This document shows positions 1 through 5,827 of a DNA stretch of 11,719 bases, piece by piece. The first letter of the stretch is position 1. Each line of letters begins with the position of its first letter. Source of the DNA: Candidatus Dormiibacter sp. (lineage in GTDB: Bacteria; Chloroflexota; Dormibacteria; UBA8260); assembly GCA_025450495.1 (NCBI GenBank), contig JANWHI010000138.1, positions 1 to 11,719 of the forward strand, in the 5' to 3' direction. The notes under the pieces were generated by a model, which worked only from the letters and a program-made list of their open reading frames with translations, did no database searches and was not told the origin of the DNA. Both the position numbers and the translations under genes were made by a program.

Positions 1-269
1 ATCGCGCGGTCGTCGAGCAGCTCGTCGCCGGTCACCTGGATGGCGATGCCTCCACGGGGATGCACGCTCCGCCCCTTGACCTGGAGGCGCGCGTAGCCGT
101 CGGTGGAGATGCGATGGATGATCCCGTCGATGCCGCGATCGTCGAGCGGCAAAAAGACGTGGAGGTCGCCGCCCGATGTTGCGATCAGCGTGCTCCAGAC
201 CAGGAACTCCGCCACCTGGCCCACCGCCAGGTTGTGCAACCGCGGGGATTCGCCGGCCGCGGGGTCCAT
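1..269 (-). CDS. PD-(D/E)XK nuclease-like hypothetical protein (partial, C-terminus outside window)
   Basis: The first 89 residues are visible and the frame stays open to the window edge. The fragment has a helix containing Glu21 (VAEFLVW), then the strand-turn-strand series LPLDDRGIDGII (Asp48) and LQVKGR (Gln63-Val64-Lys65). The order E...GID...QVK is the pattern of PD-(D/E)XK-fold nucleases, including the group I intron-associated endonuclease-like proteins and uncharacterised relatives. The ATG at 269 is chosen because a perfect AGGAGG lies 8 nt upstream. The gene starts 12 nt after the upstream YjbQ-family stop, so the two are probably co-transcribed. Nuclease activity is inference from motif order only. 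Such small proteins in actinobacteria-like genomes are usually annotated as hypothetical, and the missing C-terminal part could change the reading. Confidence 0.65.
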   Translation of the reverse strand, partial: MDPAAGESPRLHNLAVGQVAEFLVWSTLIATSGGDLHVFLPLDDRGIDGIIHRISTDGYARLQVKGRSVHPRGGIAIQVTGDELLDDRA

Positions 270-277
270 CCTCGGAT

Positions 278-283
278 CCTCCT
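278..283 (-). promoter_or_regulatory. Shine-Dalgarno AGGAGG for the PD-(D/E)XK-like gene
   Basis: Read on the minus strand, AGGAGG lies 8 nt before the ATG at 269 and overlaps the stop codon of the YjbQ gene (282-284). It fixes the start of the downstream gene and suggests translational coupling to YjbQ. Confidence 0.75.
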
Positions 284-683
284 AGCCGCTCAACAGGTGG
301 AGCCGCACGCGCCGCTGCGGGTTGTCAATGTTGAGGTCGACGAGCACGATGCGCTGCCACGTCCCCAGCCCCAGCACGCCGCCCTCCACCGGGACCACCA
401 GCGACGGGCTCACCAGCGCCGGCAGCAGGTGGTCGGCGCCATGCCCTCTGCTCCCGTGGCGATGGACGTACCTGTCGTCGCGAGGCAGCAGCTCACCAAG
501 CGCTGCGGCCAGGTCGTGCTCGCTGCCGCTGCCGGTCTCGATCAGCGCCAGGCCGGCGGTGGCGTGGAGCGCGAACACCGACAGCAGCCCGTCCCCGCCG
601 CCGCGCACGAACGCGGCGGCGTCATCGGTGATGTCCACGACCTCGCTGGTGCTGGTGTCGACCCTCAACTCTGTGGACTTCAT
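282..683 (-). CDS. YjbQ/UPF0047 family protein (secondary thiamine-phosphate synthase-like)
   Basis: 133 residues, the usual length for the YjbQ (UPF0047) family. Recognisable family segments are FALHATAG (His40), the His-rich stretch HRHGSRGHGADH (74-85), the strand VSPSLVVPVEGG, and LGLGTWQRIVLVDL with the hallmark GTWQ at 107-110. The family forms a small trimeric beta-rich fold. E. coli YjbQ has been reported to show weak thiamine-phosphate synthase activity, but the physiological role is unsettled. It is predicted to be soluble and cytoplasmic. It is followed after 12 nt by the PD-(D/E)XK-like gene, whose ribosome-binding site overlaps this stop codon. The start at 683 has only a weak upstream GAGG, spaced too far for a good Shine-Dalgarno site, but the protein begins at the expected place for the family. 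Confidence 0.9.
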   Translation of the reverse strand: MKSTELRVDTSTSEVVDITDDAAAFVRGGGDGLLSVFALHATAGLALIETGSGSEHDLAAALGELLPRDDRYVHRHGSRGHGADHLLPALVSPSLVVPVEGGVLGLGTWQRIVLVDLNIDNPQRRVRLHLLSG

Positions 684-724
684 CGGGACCAGATCCTCGA
701 GCCAGTGAACAGTCCCGTCAATCG

Positions 725-752
725 TGAACCCGCGGTACCGTCAGGGTATGCT
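725..752 (+). promoter_or_regulatory. Candidate ECF-type promoter upstream of the small membrane protein / sigma locus
   Basis: TGAACC (725-730) is followed after 15 nt by GTATGC (746-751). This resembles ECF promoters of the SigW/SigX class (TGAAAC about 16 nt from CGTA). A second GTGAAC occurs 19 bp upstream (705-710), about two helical turns away. The ATG at 791 is about 40 nt downstream. If real, it may be autoregulated by the sigma factor encoded at 1009. This is motif resemblance only. Confidence 0.28.
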
Positions 753-790
753 CGGGTGACCGTCGGACTCGTCGATGAGGGAGGGAACGA

Positions 791-970
791 ATGTACCGCC
801 GGCCCGTGCCGCTGGGCTTGGTCGTCTGGCTGATCATCGGCTGCATCGTCGCCGCCAGCCATCACTACTTCGACAACCTCGGATCCATCGGCCCCATCCT
901 GTCCGCAGCCCTCGCCGTGATCCTCTGGCCACTCATCCTCATCGGGGTGAAGTTCACCATCACCACCTGA
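791..970 (+). CDS. Small two-helix membrane protein (59 aa), function unknown
   Basis: A 59-residue protein starting MYRRPVPLGLVVW. Two hydrophobic stretches, about residues 7-24 and 35-54, are separated by a short polar turn (SHHYFDNLGSIG), so it is most simply a helical hairpin in the membrane with a basic N-terminus. The second helix ends in LWPLILIGVKF. A clear ribosome-binding site (GGGAGGG, 5 nt before the ATG) supports it as a real gene although it is short. Similar tiny conserved membrane proteins with an LWPL segment are, from memory, seen in actinobacterial genomes without assigned function. It lies 38 nt upstream of the sigma factor start and may be the first gene of that transcript. 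No function is claimed. Confidence 0.8.
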   Translation: MYRRPVPLGLVVWLIIGCIVAASHHYFDNLGSIGPILSAALAVILWPLILIGVKFTITT

Positions 971-1008
971 GCTCGGCGGCGTACACATCCTCAGACGGCT
1001 GCGAGACC

Positions 1009-1581
1009 ATGGCTGGCCGCAACGGAGGAGCGTCGCTGAGCGATGGTACGGGTGACGACGATGGCAGGGGCGTGGTCGAAGCGCTCTACACCACGCACGC
1101 CCCGAGGCTCGTGGCCCTCGCGCGCACGTTGACCGGTAGCGTCGATGCTGCCGACGACCTCGTCCAGGAGACCTTCCTCGGCCTGCTGCGAGCATGCCGG
1201 CGCGACCCCAACTACGTTCGCGAGCCGGCCTGGCCACTGCTGCGCACCATGCTGGCTCGGCTGGCGGGCCAACGGCGCCGGAGCGTTGGCCGCGAGTTGC
1301 GACGCCTCGCGAGAGTGTACGAGCGGCCGTCGGAGGGCATTTGGGACAGTGACTTGGAGGTGGTCGAGGCTCTGCTTTCGCTCCCGCCACGCATGAGGGC
1401 CTGTGTCGTCCTGCACTACGGAGAGGATATGCCGGTGGCCGATGTCGCGCAGGCGATGAACACCGCTCCGGCGACTGTGGCCGCTCAGTTACAGGTGGCG
1501 CGCAAGAGACTCCGCAAGCGTCTGGAATTGGATGACGCGGCTGCTCTGGGCTCTGTCGCCCGGAGGAATCATCGTGGATGA
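1009..1581 (+). CDS. ECF-type RNA polymerase sigma factor (sigma-70 family)
   Basis: 190 residues with the two domains of an ECF (group 4) sigma factor. Region 2 spans about 24-65, with DAADDLVQETFLGLLRA (the -10-recognition and core-binding helix). Region 4 spans about 123-172, with LPPRMRACVVLHYGEDMPVADVAQAMNT and then a helix-turn-helix ending ATVAAQLQVARKRLRKRL, which would read the -35 element. The linker between the domains is basic (QRRRSVGRELRRLARV). No extra C-terminal sensor domain is present. The ATG at 1009 has no clear Shine-Dalgarno site. An alternative CTG at 1036 has GGAGGA six nt before it, so the true N-terminus could be a few residues shorter without affecting region 2. The downstream membrane protein overlaps by 8 nt, the usual place for a sigma regulator. 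Confidence 0.88.
   Translation: MAGRNGGASLSDGTGDDDGRGVVEALYTTHAPRLVALARTLTGSVDAADDLVQETFLGLLRACRRDPNYVREPAWPLLRTMLARLAGQRRRSVGRELRRLARVYERPSEGIWDSDLEVVEALLSLPPRMRACVVLHYGEDMPVADVAQAMNTAPATVAAQLQVARKRLRKRLELDDAAALGSVARRNHRG
1562..1566 (+). promoter_or_regulatory. Shine-Dalgarno GGAGG for the sigma-partner membrane protein
   Basis: GGAGG inside the last codons of the sigma gene, 7 nt before GTG at 1574. It decides the GTG start, places the two genes in an 8-nt overlap, and implies translational coupling. Confidence 0.75.
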
Positions 1582-2698
1582 CCGTCGCGACTTGTTCGAT
1601 CGTTGGCTGTCGACGCGGATCAAGAGCGTGCAGGCACAGGCCAGGTCGGAAGCGGTCCCGGCATTTCGCGTTGGCCGGCGCCCCAGGCGAGCGACGCGGG
1701 TGTTGGGCTCGTCGCTCGCGGTTGTCTTGATTGTCGTGGTTGCGGCAGTGGCGCTGATCACTCACCAGGGCACCGGAGGGCAGTCCGCGCCACCTTCATC
1801 CCCAGGCTCCGTCGTCCCGTGGCTCGGACTACCTGCGGCACAGCACCCCACGTCACGTACGCATCGGGGAATCGAGGCATGCGCTGCGTCGACTCTTGCG
1901 GTCACAGCGACGGGCGAGCCATTCATAGGTAATGGACCGGCGAACGCCTCGTCGTGGATGGTTGTCATCCGAAATGTTGGAAATACCGTTTGCTTCATCG
2001 GGCCCACCGTCGATGTCGCGTTCATCACGCCCGGTGGACGGCAGCGGCTCCCTCGATTGTCCAACGGTGATCCATCGGGCGACATCATCTATCTCGTTCC
2101 GGCTGGATCGACCTCAGCCGCGACGGAAGCAGTTGGAGACCTCAACGCAGGATGCATGCCGTTGGGTACTCGACTCGAGTTGAGTCCCGGGCCGACACTC
2201 GGCTCGATCACCATCGACCCGGGCCCCCCCGGCGGTGCCGGTCCACCGTGCGCCAATCCGAAGGGCCCCTACTGGTTGTTCCTCACGGTGTGCTGCTACG
2301 ACGGACCCATAGGGCGACCAGCGCCCCAGGCCCAAGCGGTGATCGATGCCCCTAACACCGTGCACCGAGGTCAACGAACTCACTTTCTCATCACCGTGAA
2401 GAATGCTCCTCAGAACACTACCCGGCCGTGCTGCGTAACCTTGCCACCTTTGCCCACGGTTACCCTGAAGCCGTGCCCGGTGTACCAGGAAGAGCTTGAA
2501 GGTGTGGCGGGAACGGCAGTCGCCTACACCCTGAATTGCGGGCAAGCCAGACCAATCGGAAATGACGGCACGGAAACCTTCGAGATGTTCATCACCGTCC
2601 CCATCGGAGCGCATCCCGGCCCCGCCGTGCTGGCATGGCGTTTCATCAGTCCAGACAACCTGGCGAACGCGACGGCCTACATCGAGATCGCCCCGTAG
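1574..2698 (+). CDS. Single-pass membrane protein with Cys-rich extracytoplasmic region (putative sigma regulator)
   Basis: 374 residues from a GTG start chosen by its strong ribosome-binding site and overlap with the sigma gene. Residues 1-42 are a charged, presumably cytoplasmic segment (DDRRDLFDRWLSTRIK...RRPRR). Residues 43-63 form one transmembrane helix (VLIVVVAAVALI), and the rest is predicted outside. Residues about 100-215 resemble the DUF4232 type: a Cys at 103, SSWMVVIRNVGNTVCFIGP with Cys140, then VDVAFITPGGRQRLP. Residues about 253-374 look like a second Ig-like beta-sandwich (HFLITVKN..., AVLAWRFISP). Ten cysteines (103, 140, 194, 226, 240, 241, 286, 287, 301, 322) lie outside the membrane helix. 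There is no HxxxCxxC zinc anti-sigma motif in the short N-terminus. The role as anti-sigma factor or signal sensor is inferred from position and topology. Codon use from about 1860 onward looks less GC-biased than in the neighbours. Confidence 0.8.
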   Translation: MDDRRDLFDRWLSTRIKSVQAQARSEAVPAFRVGRRPRRATRVLGSSLAVVLIVVVAAVALITHQGTGGQSAPPSSPGSVVPWLGLPAAQHPTSRTHRGIEACAASTLAVTATGEPFIGNGPANASSWMVVIRNVGNTVCFIGPTVDVAFITPGGRQRLPRLSNGDPSGDIIYLVPAGSTSAATEAVGDLNAGCMPLGTRLELSPGPTLGSITIDPGPPGGAGPPCANPKGPYWLFLTVCCYDGPIGRPAPQAQAVIDAPNTVHRGQRTHFLITVKNAPQNTTRPCCVTLPPLPTVTLKPCPVYQEELEGVAGTAVAYTLNCGQARPIGNDGTETFEMFITVPIGAHPGPAVLAWRFISPDNLANATAYIEIAP

Positions 2699-2705
2699 CG
2701 CGACC

Positions 2706-3767
2706 CTACCGCGGCGCCCCCTCGCGCAGGCTGGTCAGGTCGATGACGAACCGGTAGCGCACGTCGCTCTTCAGCGTCCGCTCGAAAGCCTCGTCCACGT
2801 ACTGGATGGGGATCACCTCGACATCTGACGCCACCCCGTGCTCGGCGCAGAAGTCGAGCATCTCCTGGGTCTCGCGGATCCCGCCGATCTGCGAACCGGC
2901 CAGACGGTGACGGCCATTGATCAGCGCGCCGGCGTCGAGCGGATATGGGGGTGGCAGGCCGACCAGCACCATCGTCGCGTCGCGGCGCAGCAGGCGCAGG
3001 TACGCGTTGTAATCGTGCGTCGCCGACACGGTGTCGAGGATGAAATCGAAATGCCCCGCATGCTTGGCCAGCGCGTCAGCATCTGATGTCGCCACGAAGT
3101 CGTCGGCGCCGAGCCGCGCGGCGTCCTGCTGCTTGCCCGGCGAGTGGCTGAGCACCGTGACGTGCGTGCCCATCGCGTGCAGGAACTTCACCCCCATGTG
3201 GCCGAGGCCGCCGAGGCCGACCACCGCCGCCTGCGAGCCGGCCCCAGCGCCGAAGTGGCGAATCGGCGAGTACGTTGTGATGCCAGCACACATGAGCGGC
3301 GCCGCGCCGTCGAGCGGCAGGTCCTCCGGGATCCGCAGCACGTAGGCCTCGTCGATGACGATCCGCTCCGAGTAACCGCCGTACGTCGGCGTCTTCCCGT
3401 CCCGCTCGTACCCGTTGTACGTGGCTGTCATCCCGCCGCGCTCGCAGTACTGCTCGTCGCCGGCCAGGCACGACGCGCATTCACGGCACGAATCGACGAA
3501 TACCCCGACGCCCACCGTGTCGCCGATGTTCCATTTGGTGACGTCGTCGCCAACACTCACCACGCTGCCAACAATCTCGTGGCCCGGCACCATCGGGAAG
3601 ATCGAGCCACCCCACTCATCGCGGGCCTGGTGGATGTCGCTATGGCAGACGCCGCAGTAGCGGATGTCGATCACCACGTCGTGCGGTTTGGGGTCGCGTC
3701 GATCGAACTCGAATGGGCGCAACGGTGCGGTCGGGCCGGTCGCGGCGTAGCCGAGCGTCCTGGGCAT
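2706..3767 (-). CDS. Zinc-dependent NAD(P) alcohol dehydrogenase, YahK/CAD-like
   Basis: 353 residues, a normal length for the cinnamyl-alcohol/YahK branch of the medium-chain dehydrogenases, which interconvert aldehydes and alcohols. Catalytic zinc ligands are visible as Cys41 (GVCHSDIH), His63 (PGHE) and Cys160 (LMCAGITTY). The structural zinc site is Cys94, Cys97, Cys100 and Cys108 (SCRECASCLAGDEQYC). The nucleotide-binding glycine motif is GLGGLGHMG (184-192). The Ser-rich loop after the second strand (SHSPGK) is typical of NADPH-preferring CAD enzymes, so NADPH is the likely cofactor. The ATG at 3767 (MPRTLGYAATGP) matches the family N-terminus; the frame is open further upstream but would overlap the DUF192 gene. 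It lies 14 nt after the DUF192 stop on the same strand and converges on the sigma-partner gene with only 7 nt between stops. The physiological substrate cannot be told. Confidence 0.93.
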   Translation of the reverse strand: MPRTLGYAATGPTAPLRPFEFDRRDPKPHDVVIDIRYCGVCHSDIHQARDEWGGSIFPMVPGHEIVGSVVSVGDDVTKWNIGDTVGVGVFVDSCRECASCLAGDEQYCERGGMTATYNGYERDGKTPTYGGYSERIVIDEAYVLRIPEDLPLDGAAPLMCAGITTYSPIRHFGAGAGSQAAVVGLGGLGHMGVKFLHAMGTHVTVLSHSPGKQQDAARLGADDFVATSDADALAKHAGHFDFILDTVSATHDYNAYLRLLRRDATMVLVGLPPPYPLDAGALINGRHRLAGSQIGGIRETQEMLDFCAEHGVASDVEVIPIQYVDEAFERTLKSDVRYRFVIDLTSLREGAPR

Positions 3768-3781
3768 GATGGCCGTCAAGC

Positions 3782-4153
3782 CTAGCCGCCAGCCTCCACC
3801 ATCCGCACCACCGTCCCCGGCGAAACCCCAGTGCGCGCGGCCGTCCCCGCCCGCAGCTCGATGGCCCCCTTCGACCCGCGCACCAGCGTGCTCGCCCGCC
3901 ACGGCTTGATGGAATCGAGCACCCGCAGCACCTTGCCATCACCGTCCACGAACAGCACGTCAAGCGGAAAGCGCATGAAGAACATGTGGATCGAGTTGCA
4001 CGGCCGCAGCGCCAGCCCGTGCCCATCGGGAAGGTCGGCCCGGAACATCAGTCCCAGGAACCGAGAGACCATCCCGTCGGCCAGCTCGACGTGCTCGGCG
4101 ACCACCGCTCCGGCGTCGGTCTCGAGCCGGTAGGTGTGCTTCATCACCCGCAT
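3782..4153 (-). CDS. DUF192 (UPF0127) family protein
   Basis: 123 residues covering a complete DUF192 domain. The family core is visible as SRFLGLMFR (30-38), GHGLALRPCNSIHMFFMRFPLDVLFVDGDGKV with the central Met-Phe-Phe-Met and PLD, and the end segment GAIELRAGTAARTGVSPGTVV. The biochemical role of the family is unknown. Many members carry a signal peptide, but this one has none and should be cytoplasmic. Two ATGs are possible. The one at 4153 is listed; the in-frame ATG at 4144 (MKHTYRLET) has TACCAT ending 7 nt before it, which would suit a leaderless transcript and a 120-residue protein. It is followed after 14 nt by the alcohol dehydrogenase and is divergent from the DsbA-fold gene, with 51 nt between starts. 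Confidence 0.88.
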   Translation of the reverse strand: MRVMKHTYRLETDAGAVVAEHVELADGMVSRFLGLMFRADLPDGHGLALRPCNSIHMFFMRFPLDVLFVDGDGKVLRVLDSIKPWRASTLVRGSKGAIELRAGTAARTGVSPGTVVRMVEAGG

Positions 4154-4192
4154 GGTACGCAGCGCTCAGGTCGCCGAATCGGCCGGCCCGGG

Positions 4193-4198
4193 TATCGT
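4193..4198 (+). promoter_or_regulatory. -10-like hexamer TATCGT, leaderless spacing, for the DsbA-fold gene
   Basis: TATCGT is followed by exactly 6 nt and then ATG at 4205, so a start site at the usual distance would make the A of the ATG position +1. No Shine-Dalgarno site precedes this start. No good -35 is visible. Confidence 0.45.
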
Positions 4199-4204
4199 CA
4201 ACGC

Positions 4205-4843
4205 ATGACTGCTCAGATCGTCGAGATGTACATCGACCCCCTGTGCCCCTGGGCATGGCTGACCTCCCGCTGGCTGCTCGAGGCCGAGAGGGTGAGACCG
4301 TTCACCCTGGTCACCAAGGTGTTCTCGCTGGCCGAGGTCAACCGCGAGCAGAAGCAGCACCTCGAGCACCTCGACGCCATGTCGCGACCCCTGCGCGTGC
4401 TCGTGGCAGCGCGACGCGCCGGAGGCGAGGCGGCCATCCGAGCCGTCTACACCGAGATGGGCGAGGCACACCACGAACGCGACCAGCCCCTGGGCGACGA
4501 TGCCACCCTCCGCGCCGCGGTCGTCGCCGCGGGGCTGGACGCCGCCCTCGTGACCTCCGCCCTGTCCGACGAGGACGTCCAGGCCGAGGTGCTCGCCGAG
4601 CATGCGGCGGTCGTCGAGAGGGGCGCCTTCGGCGTGCCCACGCTCAGCGTCGACGGCAGTCCCGCCTACTTCGGCCCGATCGTCGACCGCAGGATCACCG
4701 GGGCGGAAGCCGGCAGGCTCTGGGACATCGCCCTCCCGCTGCTCCTCCACGCCAACGTCTTCGAGCTCAAGCGCACCCGCACATCCGCGCCGGACATCGG
4801 CCGCAATCGCATCCGCCAGGAAGCCGGCGCCGCTTCAGTCTGA
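4205..4843 (+). CDS. DsbA-fold thiol oxidoreductase, mycothiol-dependent nitroreductase (Rv2466c)-like
   Basis: 212 residues in the DsbA/2-hydroxychromene-carboxylate isomerase-like thioredoxin superfamily. The start YIDPLCPWAWLTSRWLLEAERV, the cis-Pro segment FGVPTLSVDG (Pro145), AYFGPIVDR and the end GRLWDIALPLL...NVFELKRTRT match the layout of Mycobacterium tuberculosis Rv2466c, a mycothiol-dependent reductase active on nitro compounds. The active site is CPWA (Cys14, Ala17): the nucleophilic Cys is kept, but the second Cys of Rv2466c CPWC is replaced by Ala. It would therefore work as a monothiol enzyme, probably through a mixed disulfide with a low-molecular-weight thiol. It is cytoplasmic, with no signal peptide. 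The ATG at 4205 fits the family and the leaderless -10-like box. The CzcD-type transporter follows after 43 nt on the same strand. Confidence 0.85.
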   Translation: MTAQIVEMYIDPLCPWAWLTSRWLLEAERVRPFTLVTKVFSLAEVNREQKQHLEHLDAMSRPLRVLVAARRAGGEAAIRAVYTEMGEAHHERDQPLGDDATLRAAVVAAGLDAALVTSALSDEDVQAEVLAEHAAVVERGAFGVPTLSVDGSPAYFGPIVDRRITGAEAGRLWDIALPLLLHANVFELKRTRTSAPDIGRNRIRQEAGAASV

Positions 4844-4874
4844 TCTCGGGCGCTTGGCGGCGGCCGGGTGCGGT

Positions 4875-4880
4875 GATAAT
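4875..4880 (+). promoter_or_regulatory. -10-like hexamer GATAAT, leaderless spacing, for the cation efflux gene
   Basis: GATAAT matches the TATAAT consensus at five of six positions and is followed by exactly 6 nt and then ATG at 4887. There is no ribosome-binding site. A TTGGCG at 4854-4859 is a possible but closely spaced (15 nt) -35. Confidence 0.5.
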
Positions 4881-4886
4881 CGAGTC

Positions 4887-5819
4887 ATGACCGCGCCGGC
4901 TCCGCAAGCCATCTCCCGCGTTCGCCTGGCGATCGCCGGGGTGATCGTGATCGCGGCGATGGAGATCGCCGGAGGCATCGCGTCGGGCTCGCTCGCCCTG
5001 CTCAGCGACGCCGGCCACCTGGTCACTGACTCGGCCACCCTCGGGCTGACCTGGTACGCCGTCTCGATCAGCCGTCGCCCCACCAGCGCCAGCAACACCT
5101 TCGGTCATCACCGCGGCGGCATCGTCGTCGCTGCCCTCAACGGCGCGGTCCTTGTGGTCATCGCCGCCGCCATCGCGTTCGGGGCGGTCACCCGCCTGCA
5201 GCACCCTGCCGCTGTGACCGCCGTCGCGGTGATCATCGTCGGCGCCATCGCCCTGCTCGCCAATGTGGCCATCGCCGTGCTCCTGCGCGGCGCCGGCGGC
5301 GGGCTTGGGGTGCGCAGCGCGGCGCTGCACGTTGTTGCCGACGCGCTCACCGACGCAGCAGTGATCGTCGGTGCGCTGACCTTGCTCGTGTTCGGCTGGA
5401 CACGCGCCGACGCAATCGTCTCGCTGCTCATCGCCGGCCTCGTGATCGTCGGCGCTGTCGGTCTGCTCCGTGAGGCGCTGCACATCCTCAACGAGGGAAC
5501 GCCTCGCGACGTCGACGTCGACGTGCTCCGCGCGCGCATCGTCGCCGTGGCCGGCATCGAAGGTGTCCACGACCTGCACATCTGGTCGCTCGATCGTGAG
5601 CATCGCTCGCTGTCGGCCCACGTCACCGTCGCCGACCGGCCTCTCGGCGAGGTCACCGCGATGATGCGCTCAATCGAGCTGCTGCTCTGCAACGACTTCG
5701 GCATCGACCATGCCACGCTGCAACCGGAGTGCCCGGCGTGCACCGACGAGGCGCCGCTGTTCTGCGACGTCGACGAGCACCACGAGCTGGTGCACCAGGG
5801 AGCCAGGCACCAGGTCTGA
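4887..5819 (+). CDS. Cation diffusion facilitator (CzcD/ZitB-type metal exporter)
   Basis: 310 residues, the usual length for a CDF transporter, which exports Zn2+ or similar divalent cations in exchange for protons. Six hydrophobic helices are seen at about 11-33, 37-60, 79-102, 109-133, 150-170 and 175-197. Metal-site residues are in place: LLSDAGHLVTDSA in helix 2 (Asp41, His44, Asp48) and HVVADALTDA in helix 5 (His148, Asp152). The segment NTFGHHRGG after helix 2 and the cytoplasmic HDLHIWSLD (228-236) are hallmarks of the CzcD branch. The C-terminal cytoplasmic domain ends in a Cys/His-rich tail (ECPACTDEAPLFC then DEHH), which could bind or sense metal. Metal choice cannot be read from sequence, but the His-xxx-Asp pairs favour zinc. 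It lies 43 nt after the oxidoreductase and converges on the lipoprotein with 8 nt between stops. Confidence 0.93.
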   Translation: MTAPAPQAISRVRLAIAGVIVIAAMEIAGGIASGSLALLSDAGHLVTDSATLGLTWYAVSISRRPTSASNTFGHHRGGIVVAALNGAVLVVIAAAIAFGAVTRLQHPAAVTAVAVIIVGAIALLANVAIAVLLRGAGGGLGVRSAALHVVADALTDAAVIVGALTLLVFGWTRADAIVSLLIAGLVIVGAVGLLREALHILNEGTPRDVDVDVLRARIVAVAGIEGVHDLHIWSLDREHRSLSAHVTVADRPLGEVTAMMRSIELLLCNDFGIDHATLQPECPACTDEAPLFCDVDEHHELVHQGARHQV

Positions 5820-5827
5820 GCGCGGCT

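Noticed and set aside
680..1765. Long open frame on the minus strand (361 codons) opposite the sigma locus
   Set aside because: It is antisense to the small membrane protein, the sigma factor and the start of its partner. The translation is Arg/Pro/Ala-rich low-complexity, as expected from a GC-rich reverse strand.
2221..2232. C7 run in the sigma-partner gene as a possible frameshift site
   Set aside because: The reading frame continues normally on both sides with consistent domain content, so there is no sign of a programmed or accidental frameshift.
4767..5621. 284-codon minus-strand frame opposite the CDF transporter
   Set aside because: Asp/Gly/Arg-rich composition typical of an antisense frame; the plus strand carries a clear CzcD-type protein.
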